DNA of 64,000 nucleotides from JAKAIY01 sp963809385 (lineage in GTDB: Bacteria; Chloroflexota; Ktedonobacteria; Ktedonobacterales; JADMIN01), in NCBI GenBank assembly GCA_963809385.1, contig CAWEJL010000005.1, positions 124,001 through 188,000 on the forward strand. The letters are read 5' to 3'. The position numbers and the translations under genes are program-made. Positions 53,763-62,456 of the stretch are shown in pieces. A model generated the notes under the pieces. The model saw nothing but the letters and a program-made list of their open reading frames with translations. It was not told the origin of the DNA and did no database searches. Each line of letters begins with the position of its first letter. Position 1 is the first letter of the stretch.

Positions 53763-54641
53763 CTACGCGATCAGCGTCCGAGCCATCTCCCACTGCCGCG
53801 CCACAACAGAACACTTGAGCCAGTCCAGCGCGTCACCCAGCGCATCACCAGGCGGCGTATTGATCGCGCGCATAACCACATCGTCTTGCTCTGAAGCCAG
53901 GTGAGCAAGCAACGCGACAACCTGCGCTCGCCTCACGTCCGGTGAAGCATCGCTAGACCCCGCGTCAAAGACCACGAATCCACCTGATTGGTGGGTATAC
54001 ACGATATACGCGCGCAAGCTCTCACCCGCCCACAAACCGAGTCCCGAGAGGATGCGGCGCATACGCCACAATGTCCGCGCTTCACGTTGCCACGCGGGAG
54101 CTACCTGGTGGAACCGGGAGAACTCACCCAGCGCGAAACGAGGCGTCACAGGTCCCTGTCGCAATCCTGCGACGTGGTCAACCAGCGTATCCTGGCCAGC
54201 GGGCATGCGCAGTGGCCCCTGATACACTCGCAGCTCACGGGTATGGCGAAACCCCATACTCGTGTAGAGCGTCAAAGCTGGCGTATTTACCGTCAACGCT
54301 TCGAGTTGCGCCGTGCGCGCGCCCGCATCCCGTAAGCTGTCGAGCAGGCGCGTGAGAAGCTGACGGCCTAACCCCTGTCCGCGCCATTGAGGGCCAACCC
54401 CCATGCCCGCGATCCAGCCACGGTCGCCTCGGACAGCGACCAGACCGATTCCCGCCAGCGCCCCATCCACCTGCAACACCAGCGACGCGCTCAGCCGTAC
54501 GTCATTTTCCCGCATCATCTCAGCAAGGCCAACCGGGGTCTGGGTCATCGGCAAATAGTAACCTGTGAATCCAATATTGAACGCCAGCGTTACCTGTTCC
54601 AGCGAGAAATCGCTGGCGTGTGCGAATGTCACGGGATCCAC
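53763..54641 (-). CDS. GNAT acetyltransferase, double-domain
   Basis: A 292-residue protein with a GNAT fold in its first half: IAGMGVGPQWRGQGLGRQLL is the acetyl-CoA loop and VNTPALTLYTSMGFRHTREL the typical end. The second half looks like a degenerate second GNAT domain, with no clear acetyl-CoA loop. Similar double-GNAT proteins are common in Chloroflexota. Substrate unknown. Start is a GTG at 54641 with GGGGAG eight bases upstream, preferred to an in-frame ATG at 54683. It follows the KOW gene by 82 bases and precedes a LysR gene. Confidence 0.75.
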   Translation of the reverse strand: MDPVTFAHASDFSLEQVTLAFNIGFTGYYLPMTQTPVGLAEMMRENDVRLSASLVLQVDGALAGIGLVAVRGDRGWIAGMGVGPQWRGQGLGRQLLTRLLDSLRDAGARTAQLEALTVNTPALTLYTSMGFRHTRELRVYQGPLRMPAGQDTLVDHVAGLRQGPVTPRFALGEFSRFHQVAPAWQREARTLWRMRRILSGLGLWAGESLRAYIVYTHQSGGFVVFDAGSSDASPDVRRAQVVALLAHLASEQDDVVMRAINTPPGDALGDALDWLKCSVVARQWEMARTLIA

Positions 54642-54722
54642 CGCTTCATCTCCCCTACCCGCTGGAGCGAAAAAACCACGCAAACGCGCTCACGAGCGGG
54701 TCACACTCGTAGCTCTCGCCAC

Positions 54723-55621
54723 CTACCCGATCACGTCGAGTTGTTGCAGTGGAGTGATCAGCGTTGCGCCATCATCCAGCTGGAGCTGCGCGCACGGTTC
54801 CCATTGACCAGCGCTCGTGAGCCGCTCATGCCCGAACAGATACGTGATGCGTCCGCGCGCCCCACGGGCGGGGCCTGCCCACACGCGGACGAGCGCTCCG
54901 ACCGCGAGCGCGCACGGCAGGGGCGGTTGGAGTGGCGCAGCGCCCTCGGGAAGCGAAAACAAGTATCTCTGGGCGAACTGCACGCTGTGGCAGCGTCAGT
55001 CCGTTGAGCAGCGCGACATCGCCTAAGTCGCCGGGTGAGCATATGCCACAGGGTGGAATCTATCACCGCTTCACCTACGCCCTCGGTAAGCACAACCGTC
55101 AACGGCTGCGGCGGCGTTGGCGGCGCCTGACCTTCCAATAGCGTCATGAGATCCGCCCGCGCGAATGCTTCGAGCTCCAGCGCCGTCGCGCTGGCAGCGA
55201 TCACACCCGCGGCTCCGCTCGCGAGCGCCCGCTGGAGCAACATCAATGGCGCGCGCGTTGGGTGAAGGAGAACGCAGCCATGCGGAATATGCGCGACCGC
55301 CAACGACTCCCCGCGTGGAATCGTATAAAGCATCCCGGCCGCGGGGCCTCCAACGCCAATAACGCCATTCAGGAGTGTCGCGACACCGTCAATCGTGACA
55401 CTCCGGCCGACCGTAATCGCGGTCACACGCCCTGAGAGCCCCGCCAGAACGCCTTTGACCCCTTGATCCACACGCTGCTCAGCGACAACCTGTTCAGGCG
55501 TCACTCGCTCGCCCACAGAAACCAGCGGAGTCGCGCCCACCGGCAAGGGCCGCTGGCGTGTAATCGCCACTGAGGTGATCACCGGACGACCATGCGGAAA
55601 AGTGAGCGAGCTATAACTCAT
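54723..55621 (-). CDS. Barrel-sandwich/KOW protein partner of GlmL-like ATPase (two frameshifts)
   Basis: A conserved-looking protein of unknown function, about 300 residues. The ATG at 55621 overlaps the GlmL stop as ATGA. Residues about 20-90 (PLPVGATPLVSVGERVTPEQ, GLSGRVTAITVGRSVTIDG) resemble the barrel-sandwich fold at the start of RnfC-type proteins. A middle alpha/beta part follows, then two surplus bases near 55010 and 54985 that, once removed, give LGDVALLNGLTLPQRA and QRYLFSLPEGAAPLQPP. The end carries a KOW-type motif, GALVRVWAGPARGARGRITY. Neither domain shows catalytic residues. Its coupling to GlmL argues for a joint complex (inference). Confidence 0.6.
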
Positions 55622-57441
55622 CCTCGTGTTTCCGTTCCCAGTCCGAGCGCAACGCGCCACTCACGCAGACGCGCGATTCGCGTCGCGGAGTCGTGCGGGA
55701 GCGCAAGCGGACGCCGCCGGGTATCAATGATAACCCCCAGCGCGCCTCCTTCGATTGATTCGGTGGCCTTCGCCGAGCGTCCCGGCCCAAGCCCAATATC
55801 TACCGACGGATGAGGCTGCAGACCGAGGAGCGCGCGCTCACCCTGCGCCAGCGGCAAGCGAATGAGCGCGTCCTGGGGAGCCTCTATCGAGAGCTTACGC
55901 CCGTCCGCCATCTCCAGCGTGGCAAAGACCGCAATCTCCCCATCAGGGGCTGCGCCACCAGTGGTTATGACTGGCCCCAGCGGAAGCGTGAGCGCATCCA
56001 TCTCCACAACATGCGACGCAAGCTCAGGCGCTAGCGCGCCAGCCATGCCCAGCGTCGAGATGATGCTCGCGGTATCCAGCGCCAGCGACGCGATGCCATG
56101 CAATGGCAATGTATCCAGAAGCATCAGCGCCACATGCGCCGGAGAATGTCGCATGTGCGAATACACCGCCCGTTGCGACGATCACATCGAGCGGCCTTAC
56201 ACCCATGAGTCGTGAGCCAGGCGCCTGCAGCGCCAACCGCACCGCCTCACGCGCTAGCGCGTACTCGATCTCGACTTCTTGGGGAGTCGCCGGAATGGAT
56301 TGGGGACGCAGCATGCGTGAGAGGATATACTCCCGCAAGACCATTTTCATCCAGCTCAAACGGCAGCCAGCGCAACACCGATGACACGCCAGCCGCCCGC
56401 AGCAAGCGCCCCGCGCCTGCGCCCACCCCCATTGATGGCTGGGCCCCTGGCACAAATTCGCCCTGTGCTGTCGCGGCCGTCACCAGAGTCGAGCTAGCCC
56501 CAACATCCACAATCGCGACGTTCATGCCGTACCGCTGCGCCAGAAATCGCGCGACCCCACCCAACGAGGTTATCGTCGCCATAGGTGGCGCGGACGCCGT
56601 CCGGCGCAGGCGCTCATACCCTGGAACTGCTCGTAGCACCGCTCTCTCGTACAGTGCGCCAACGCTGCGATTGAGTGGCGTCAAAGACGAAGGGGAGAGT
56701 GTTTGCGCGGCATGAAATATCGGAGCGCTCTCACGCAATACCGCTTGGAGATGCGCCGCGTCATCTGGAGCGCCGCTAAAAATGACCGGCAACGCCGCTA
56801 ATGGGTGGGAATTCTTCTGTACCAGCGATCCCGCAGGCGTCATACGAAGCGCATCAGCCAGCGCGATACCGTCTGCGCAGCGCTGTCGAGCGCGGCGCGG
56901 CCTCGGCTCGCGTCGTGTGACGCACCAATGATCAGCAATCGCGTGTGGCGCCGCCGCCTGCGCGTCAGCTATCGCTTGAAGCGTCTCATCGTCGTAGGGA
57001 GGCGCCCCAAGGACTGGTAGCTGCTCGACCTGTGTGAATAGCCCAGCGAGCGCGCGATAGAGCAGCGCAGCCAATGTATCGCGACCGGGCCCAGTGCTGA
57101 AGAGACGCAACGGTCCACCAACGCTGGTCACCAACGCGACCGCGTCAACGCCTGAGCCATCCGGCTGTTCCGGCGTAAGAATCTGACCATCACGTTGCAG
57201 TGTACGCCCAACAATGCGCTCTACCGCGCCGACTGCGTCTATCACGCCCAGCATCACATCCGCCTGGGGAGCGGACGTGGTAGTCGGGCGCGCGGCGCGC
57301 GCGAGGAGACGGCTTTGATTATCCGCCAGTCCCGAGAAGCGCGACTGTCGTGAATGCCGAGCCGCAATCTATGAGCAATAGTGACCGGGTTGCTGACCGC
57401 CGACCACCGTTCTCCTCTGGACGGGAAGTCGCTCGCATCAT
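55618..57441 (-). CDS. GlmL/MutL-family ASKHA ATPase (three frameshifts)
   Basis: A protein of about 600 residues related to glutamate mutase accessory GlmL (MutL family, actin/Hsp70-like ATPase). ATG at 57441 gives MMRATSRPEENGG then the phosphate-1 loop SLLLIDCGSAFTTVALL. Surplus bases near 57320, 56350 and 56165 break the frame; removed, they give LADNQSRLLARAARP, LDEMVLREYILSRMLRP and GGVFAHMRHSPAHV. Phosphate-2 is VAIVDVGASSTLV and the adenosine motif DVIVATGGVF. ALRMTPAG is also typical. No glutamate mutase S or E subunit is in the window, so the client is unknown; the local mutase candidate is methylmalonyl-CoA mutase 53 kb away. Stop overlaps the KOW gene start. Confidence 0.72.
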
Positions 57442-57510
57442 GTCAGCCACTGGCGCCGTCACCCATTTCTCTCACCAGACACTCCAGGGGCGCGCTTGCC
57501 GCGCCAGCGC

Positions 57511-59628
57511 TCATTCTCCACGGCGGAAGAAACCCCGCCAGCCCTTGCGCTTGCGCTCATGACCGTCATCGGCGTCATCGTAGCCACCGGTCGCTCCATC
57601 AATTGGCATAATCGGCATAATCAGCGTTCGCGTAAGGATCACGCGACTCTCGCGCGTCGAATGCTCTCCGCGAGCTCCCATACGAGTTCGCGCTGGCTCC
57701 ATAATCTGGGGAGGGTGACGCTCGCTGCTCCCAGCCAGCGTCTTCGCGCGCGTGACGTCCAGCGTATGGGTCGGGATCGCGAGAAGCGAGTCACCCCACT
57801 CATCACGCGCATCTCGCCTGGGCTCCACGTCGTACTCGCGCTCCCATCCAGCGTTATCTCGCTCATCAAGCCACCGCGCTGATTATCCCAGGCGTCGGTC
57901 CCGTCATCCCACCCTTGCTCGTCACCCCAGCCGTCCGAGATCACGACCTCCGCTCGACGAGGCGGAGCATCCTCGGCGTATTCCATGCGCCCTGTCCCTG
58001 GCCGAACTTGCGCCGTACTCAGGTCCCCGCCGCAACCATGGAGGCATCTCGTCGGGCGCGAGTGGCGCGCCTCGTGTCACGCCTCGCCCGCCGCGATGCC
58101 TCGGTGCCCCAAGCATCCTCTGAAGCCACAGGCTGATCGCCATCATCCCAACCATCTGATGCATTCCAATCCCGCTCTCCGCCCGAGTCGATATCACTAG
58201 CAAGCGGTTCATCATCCCATTTGGGAGCGTTCGGTGTACGCATGGTTGGCGCCGCGTCAACAGCGCCCCTAATGGATGTCCGGCGCGGCCTGCGGTGACG
58301 CCTCGATATGCCGATTCGTCACTCCACTGATACTGCGAATACGGACTATGCGCGGCGTCTTGTCCAGCGCTCCCCAACGCCCCACCAGCGCTCGCCTGCG
58401 CTTGTAGCCAATCTGGCAGCGCGAGGTCCTCAGACACGGGCGGGCAGCTACGCGATAGCCCTGCGCTTGCGTCTGCCAGGGGTTCATTTCGCTCGATGCG
58501 GGAACTTGGGGGGCTAATCGTTGAGCGGCGGAACGCCAGAGGGCGGGGCGCCGGCGGGCGGGGCACCTTGCTGCCCACGTCCAGACGCCGCATCAGGGAA
58601 TGCGGGCGTCACCCACGCGGGGAGTGGCTCTTCAGTGGCGGAGGCGCCTAACCAACCAGCCACTGTTGGGCGCGGGCGCTCTTCTGGTTGCTGGCGTAGC
58701 CACTCTGGCAGCGCTTTCTCGTCCACAAGTGACCGGGCCTGCATACCAAGTGACTGGCCTTGCGGCTGGCCTTGTGATGCGGCTCCAGCCAGCCATGGTG
58801 GCAGAGCAGTCTGGTCTACCAGGCCGCGTGCGCCCATACCTGGATCTGTTGTGGAGCAGCCGCATACATCCCCGCTTGCTCAACTGGCGGAAACGCGCTA
58901 GGTGGGATGTATCCGGGCTGTGCGGACACAGGTTGAGGTGGAACAGGAGACTGCTGATACGCGCCCTGCGCGTAAGGCGCATAGCCTGGTTGAGCGGGCT
59001 GCGCGCCATTTTGATACTCTGGATACGGCAGGAGTAGGTGGATATCCGTGAGCGGCAGGTGGCGGCCCGTTCCGCTACTGATCATAAGGCGCCTGGAAGC
59101 GCCGGAGGCGCTTGGGGGAAGGGACTTGCGGGCCCGACCCCACCCAGCGGGTGGATTTCCTTGTGGAAATCGGGGCAGGCTGGATTTACGGATCCAGCGC
59201 CAAATGGCCCTACGACCGGCTGTCGCACTGTCTGCATTGACTCTAGCGGGGCTCCCTGCCAAACGCCTGGAGGAGGCGCGCCCCATCCCGGCTCGGCGGG
59301 GGTACGGGAGCGGCTGGCGGATGACTGCGGAGCTCGCTGCGTTGAAGCCGTCGGCCATCCACCGGCTGACGCAGCCTCTGGCCCCTGACGCATCCAATCT
59401 GGCAAATTATCGTCGTTGATGAGGTCACCCACCGAAAATTGTGGCGACTGCGCTGGCTGCGGCGATTGCCACGATGCCAGCGTCCACTCCGCCGAATCCT
59501 TGTCCAAAGCCACCCGCCGCCCCAATCGGCGACTGACCCCATCGCGAATCGGCGACCGGCGCGCCACAGCGCGGACACATGATCGCTTGTAGTGGGATAT
59601 TGTCCCCGCAGCGCTGGCACTTGCTCAC
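57511..59628 (-). CDS. Zinc-ribbon protein with repeated LPxW motifs (many frameshifts)
   Basis: A large low-complexity protein of roughly 680 residues. The GTG at 59628 follows GAGGGGG by about six bases and opens a zinc ribbon (CQRCG, MCPRCG). Then comes Pro/Gln/Gly-rich linker with six short motifs of the type LPxWL: NLPDWM, ALPPWL, ALPEWL, PLPAWV, ALPDWL and MPPWLR, most preceded by LV or LI plus Asp/Asn. Nearer the end are acidic Trp-rich stretches (WGDEQGWDDGTDAWD) and a basic amphipathic end, KRKGWRGFFRR, stop at 57511. The frame shifts many times, mostly by surplus bases. Similar zinc-ribbon proteins occur in Chloroflexota; I know no function. The GlmL gene begins 70 bases downstream. 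Confidence 0.55.
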
Positions 59629-60077
59629 TGACGTCCCCCTCTTCGCCCGTGCGTCAGGCGCATGCCCGGCATTCGGCAGCGCCTTACGGCTCCTCAAGGC
59701 CAGCGTTCACTAGGCGCCGTCGGATGAAACCGCGATTAATTCCCAGGAATCCCCTACAGCGGTGAAGTCTTGGAAAGTGTATCACTCCGCTCCAGTCGCG
59801 ACAACACGCTCGCCCAATTGGCTCCAGGCGGACTCTGTCCAGCGTCGCCACGCGCGTCTCACCGAGTCGCGGCTGAGATGTTCCGAACCTGTTTGCTCAA
59901 TTGCGCCAATATACCGGCAGCCTGCCCTTTACACCGCCCGCGCTGTTTGCTACGATGCGTCAGCAGTGCAGTAAGCGCCAGCCATACGCGCGATCTCAGA
60001 ACCCAGAACGTAAGCCACTCACCATCTCCGACACCGTGAAGAATTGGCGGCGCTGACGGCAAGAAATGAGGGCGACC
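59629..60077. other. Divergent intergenic region
   Basis: 449 bases between the divergent zinc-ribbon and KGG-repeat genes. It should hold both promoters. No convincing -35/-10 pair, hairpin or short gene was found. Confidence 0.5.
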
Positions 60078-60419
60078 ATGGCGACAAAACGACGTCAGGC
60101 GACTCAGCAAGTGTCTCCAGTGACGACGGAACAACCCGAATCGACGCCCCGGCGCAGAGGTCCACGCGCTGGAACTGAAAATGCCAGGCGTGGAGGCATG
60201 GCGGTGCGAGAAAAATACGGCCATGACTTCTTCGCGAAAATCGGCTCGATGGGCGGGAAGAAAGTACGTGAGCGGCGCGGCCCGGAATTCTACGCCGACA
60301 TCGGTCGATTAGGTGGCCAGCGAACACGCGAGACGCTCGGCGTTGAGCATTACGAGCGTATTGGGCGCATGGGTGGCCTTCGTCAGCGCAAGCGTGAGCG
60401 ACAGGCTGATACAACCTAA
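60078..60419 (+). CDS. KGG-repeat stress-type small protein
   Basis: A 113-residue basic, hydrophilic protein. After an Arg/Pro/Thr-rich head come three near-repeats of a GG-plus-helix unit: GGMAVREKYGHDFFAKIG, GGKKVRERRGPEFYADIG and GGQRTRETLGVEHYERIG, then GGLRQRK. This is the KGG (stress-induced GsiB / conidiation Con-10) repeat pattern, found in desiccation- and starvation-induced hydrophilins. No catalytic residues. ATG at 60078 follows GAGGG by five bases. It is alone on its strand. Confidence 0.8.
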   Translation: MATKRRQATQQVSPVTTEQPESTPRRRGPRAGTENARRGGMAVREKYGHDFFAKIGSMGGKKVRERRGPEFYADIGRLGGQRTRETLGVEHYERIGRMGGLRQRKRERQADTT

Positions 60420-60474
60420 CGTCACTCAGCGCTAGTCCGCAACGGGCTGTCCCGCTCCGCGCACTATACGCTGG

Positions 60475-60935
60475 CTATACGCGCTCGAAGGCGCGTCCAT
60501 GATGGAGTCGCGCCTTCACCTGATCCACGATGAGCGCTATTACACGCTCACGGGCTGTCCAGCGCGAAGATACCCGCGCTGGGTCGAGTCGTTGCGCCCG
60601 CACCACAGCCCGTAACTCCTGTAGCTCCAGGCCATCCAACGCGCGACGCAAGGCAACCTCTTCCCCTGCGACCTCCATAGAGCGAACGGATCCAGCGACT
60701 CCGACTGTGACATCCCCTGACCCACCGCTCACACGACCTCGCGTCTGTCGCGCCACGCGTTTTCCGTCGCAGCGCGCCCGGCGCCAACCAGCGAGAGTAA
60801 TCCACTTTCCTCAAAACACGCCACCAGGGACGCGGCGAGCTGGGGATCGCGCTCAGCGCGCGTCGACAGTGCCCGGAGAAATGTCGCGACTCGCGCCACC
60901 TCGACGGCTGCCCCTTCGCCTTCAGCGTGAGACAT
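60475..60935 (-). CDS. Small protein overlapping parA (one frameshift)
   Basis: About 150 residues. ATG at 60935 lies inside the last codons of parA (14-base overlap), so translation is coupled. The first part, MSHAEGEGAAVEVARVATFL, is helical; the frame breaks at about 60757, cured by adding an A to AAA, and continues ARQTRGRVSGGSGD. The end, GLELQELRAVVRAQRLDPAR then WTARERVIALIVDQV, resembles a SAP-type DNA-binding helix-extended-helix, though weakly. A DNA-binding or adaptor partner for ParA is inferred from the overlap. It is not a ParB of the standard family. Confidence 0.6.
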
Positions 60936-61785
60936 GTGTCAGAAACTCCCTCGTCAGCGCGCTCAACTCCTCATACGGCCCACCTGCGCCATATTTCTGT
61001 TGTAGCGTATTGATCGGAACCATCACGTTCGCCGCCTCTGCGATGCGCGTAGACTCTGGAACAACCGTATCGAATACCAGTGGGAAGCGTCGCTCGATGA
61101 AATCCTCTCGCAGCCGCCGCGACATCTCATTGTGCAAGATGGTCGTCGCTCGCATCTTCGAAATGACAATCCCCATTGCGCGAACGTTGCGCCGAATCGC
61201 GCCTGAGAAGTGCGACACGCGGTCGAGAATCGGCGGGATGCCAAGCACCGATAGAATATCCGGTACCACGGGGATTAGATACGAATCTGAGATCGCCAGC
61301 CCGTTGAGCGTTACAATGCCCAGCGATGGCGGACAATCAATCAGCACATGGTCATAGTACGGCAGAAACTCGTTCAACGCTTCTCGCAGTGCGAATATCG
61401 GCCCTCGCTGATAGCTGTCGAAGTCAGTGACCTGCGTGAGCCGGTCCTGAATCTTGATCAGTTGCAAGCTAGACGGCAGCAAGTCCAGCCCGTGTACGCC
61501 GCCGCCCACATTTGACACATTGCGAACGATCGCCTCGTCAGCGTTGAATCGCTGTGTGCCTTTGACATGATCAAGAAAGAGTTGGTACAACGTACGCCCG
61601 CTCTCATCACGGACTTTCCAGTCATCCTCAGGGATGAGACAGACGGTTGCGTTGGTTTGGGGATCGAGGTCTATGACCAGTACCTTGCGATGATGCTCGA
61701 CCGCGAGGAAATGCGCGAGAGATAGCGTAAGTGTCGTCTTGCCGACGCCACCCTTCAGATTGATGAGACTCGTTACCGTAGGCAT
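60922..61785 (-). CDS. ParA/MinD-family partitioning ATPase
   Basis: A 287-residue P-loop ATPase that positions DNA or protein cargo. The deviant Walker A is LINLKGGVGKTTLTLSLAHF with the signature lysine, Walker A' is VLVIDLDPQTNAT and the switch II is VLIDCPPSLG. Length suits an orphan or type Ib-like ParA; no N-terminal HTH is present. ATG at 61785 follows GGGGAGGG by ten bases. The overlapping downstream gene is its likely partner. No parB or parS was found in the window, so it may position something other than the chromosome. Confidence 0.9.
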   Translation of the reverse strand: MPTVTSLINLKGGVGKTTLTLSLAHFLAVEHHRKVLVIDLDPQTNATVCLIPEDDWKVRDESGRTLYQLFLDHVKGTQRFNADEAIVRNVSNVGGGVHGLDLLPSSLQLIKIQDRLTQVTDFDSYQRGPIFALREALNEFLPYYDHVLIDCPPSLGIVTLNGLAISDSYLIPVVPDILSVLGIPPILDRVSHFSGAIRRNVRAMGIVISKMRATTILHNEMSRRLREDFIERRFPLVFDTVVPESTRIAEAANVMVPINTLQQKYGAGGPYEELSALTREFLTHVSR

Positions 61786-61944
61786 GCCTCGATGACCCTC
61801 CCCGCATCAGATCGGCGTCAAGTGACGCCGCGCGTCCGGTCATGGTCGCATCCCGCCGGAGCGCTCGCCTGGCGCTGAGCGCTAGCGTATGATACGCAGC
61901 CACAAGACACGAGGCAAGGGGCCTATTGTGGCTAGCTCTTCCCT

Positions 61945-62425
61945 TCACTCATCGTCGTCGTCAGGCCGCGAGGGCGGAGTGAGCAGTCGAGAGCGCACAC
62001 GCAGCCGCTCATCAAACCAACGCAGGCGCGCGGAGGTATCCAGCCCAGCCAGTGGCGTCGTCAACGGGAGTTGAGGCGCCACACGCGTCAGCAGGTCCGC
62101 GTAGCGCTGGCTAGCCAGGAGGGTAAACGTAAGTGGCTGGCCTGAGCGCGCGAGCAGCGCATCCAGGCCGTGTCGTGACATCCGACGCCCAGCGCAGACG
62201 CTCCTCCGCGCTCAGCGCCTGCACGACCGCGCCGCCATCGCCCACGACCTGTTGCGGCGCAAGCAGACCGTGCGTGGCGCTCAGGATGTACCACTCCATC
62301 CCCGCGCGCTCGCAATAGTCCCGCGCGCGACAAAACAGCGGCGAGACGTCGAACTGATCGCGCGCCCGCAGAATGCCACCGCGTCGCGAGCGCGGAGCCG
62401 CCACCAACCCGATCTGCCGCGCCAT
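61945..62425 (-). CDS. DUF6884-like protein (one frameshift)
   Basis: About 160 residues. ATG at 62425 follows GGAGG by four bases. Seen are FDVSPLFCRARDYCERAG and WYILSATHGLLAPQQVV, the core of the DUF6884 family; the Cys/Lys start motif of the family is not obvious. The frame breaks near 62183; dropping one G of GG joins it to SRHGLDALLARSGQPLTFTL and the acidic end DDDDE at 61945. Biochemical function unknown. It follows the GH15 gene by 31 bases on the same strand and precedes parA, which may place it in one transcription unit. Confidence 0.65.
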
Positions 62426-62456
62426 TGCGCCTCCCCGGCAGAGCCCTCACTGCGCA

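Noticed and set aside
53763..57441. A defence system around the GlmL, GNAT and LysR genes
   Set aside because: None of the genes carries a nuclease, toxin, reverse transcriptase or other known effector domain.
9614..62425. Widespread programmed +1 frameshifting as a biological system
   Set aside because: The breaks sit in different homopolymers without a common slippery codon or stimulator, and several are in the opposite direction. Assembly error explains them better; only prfB has the known site.
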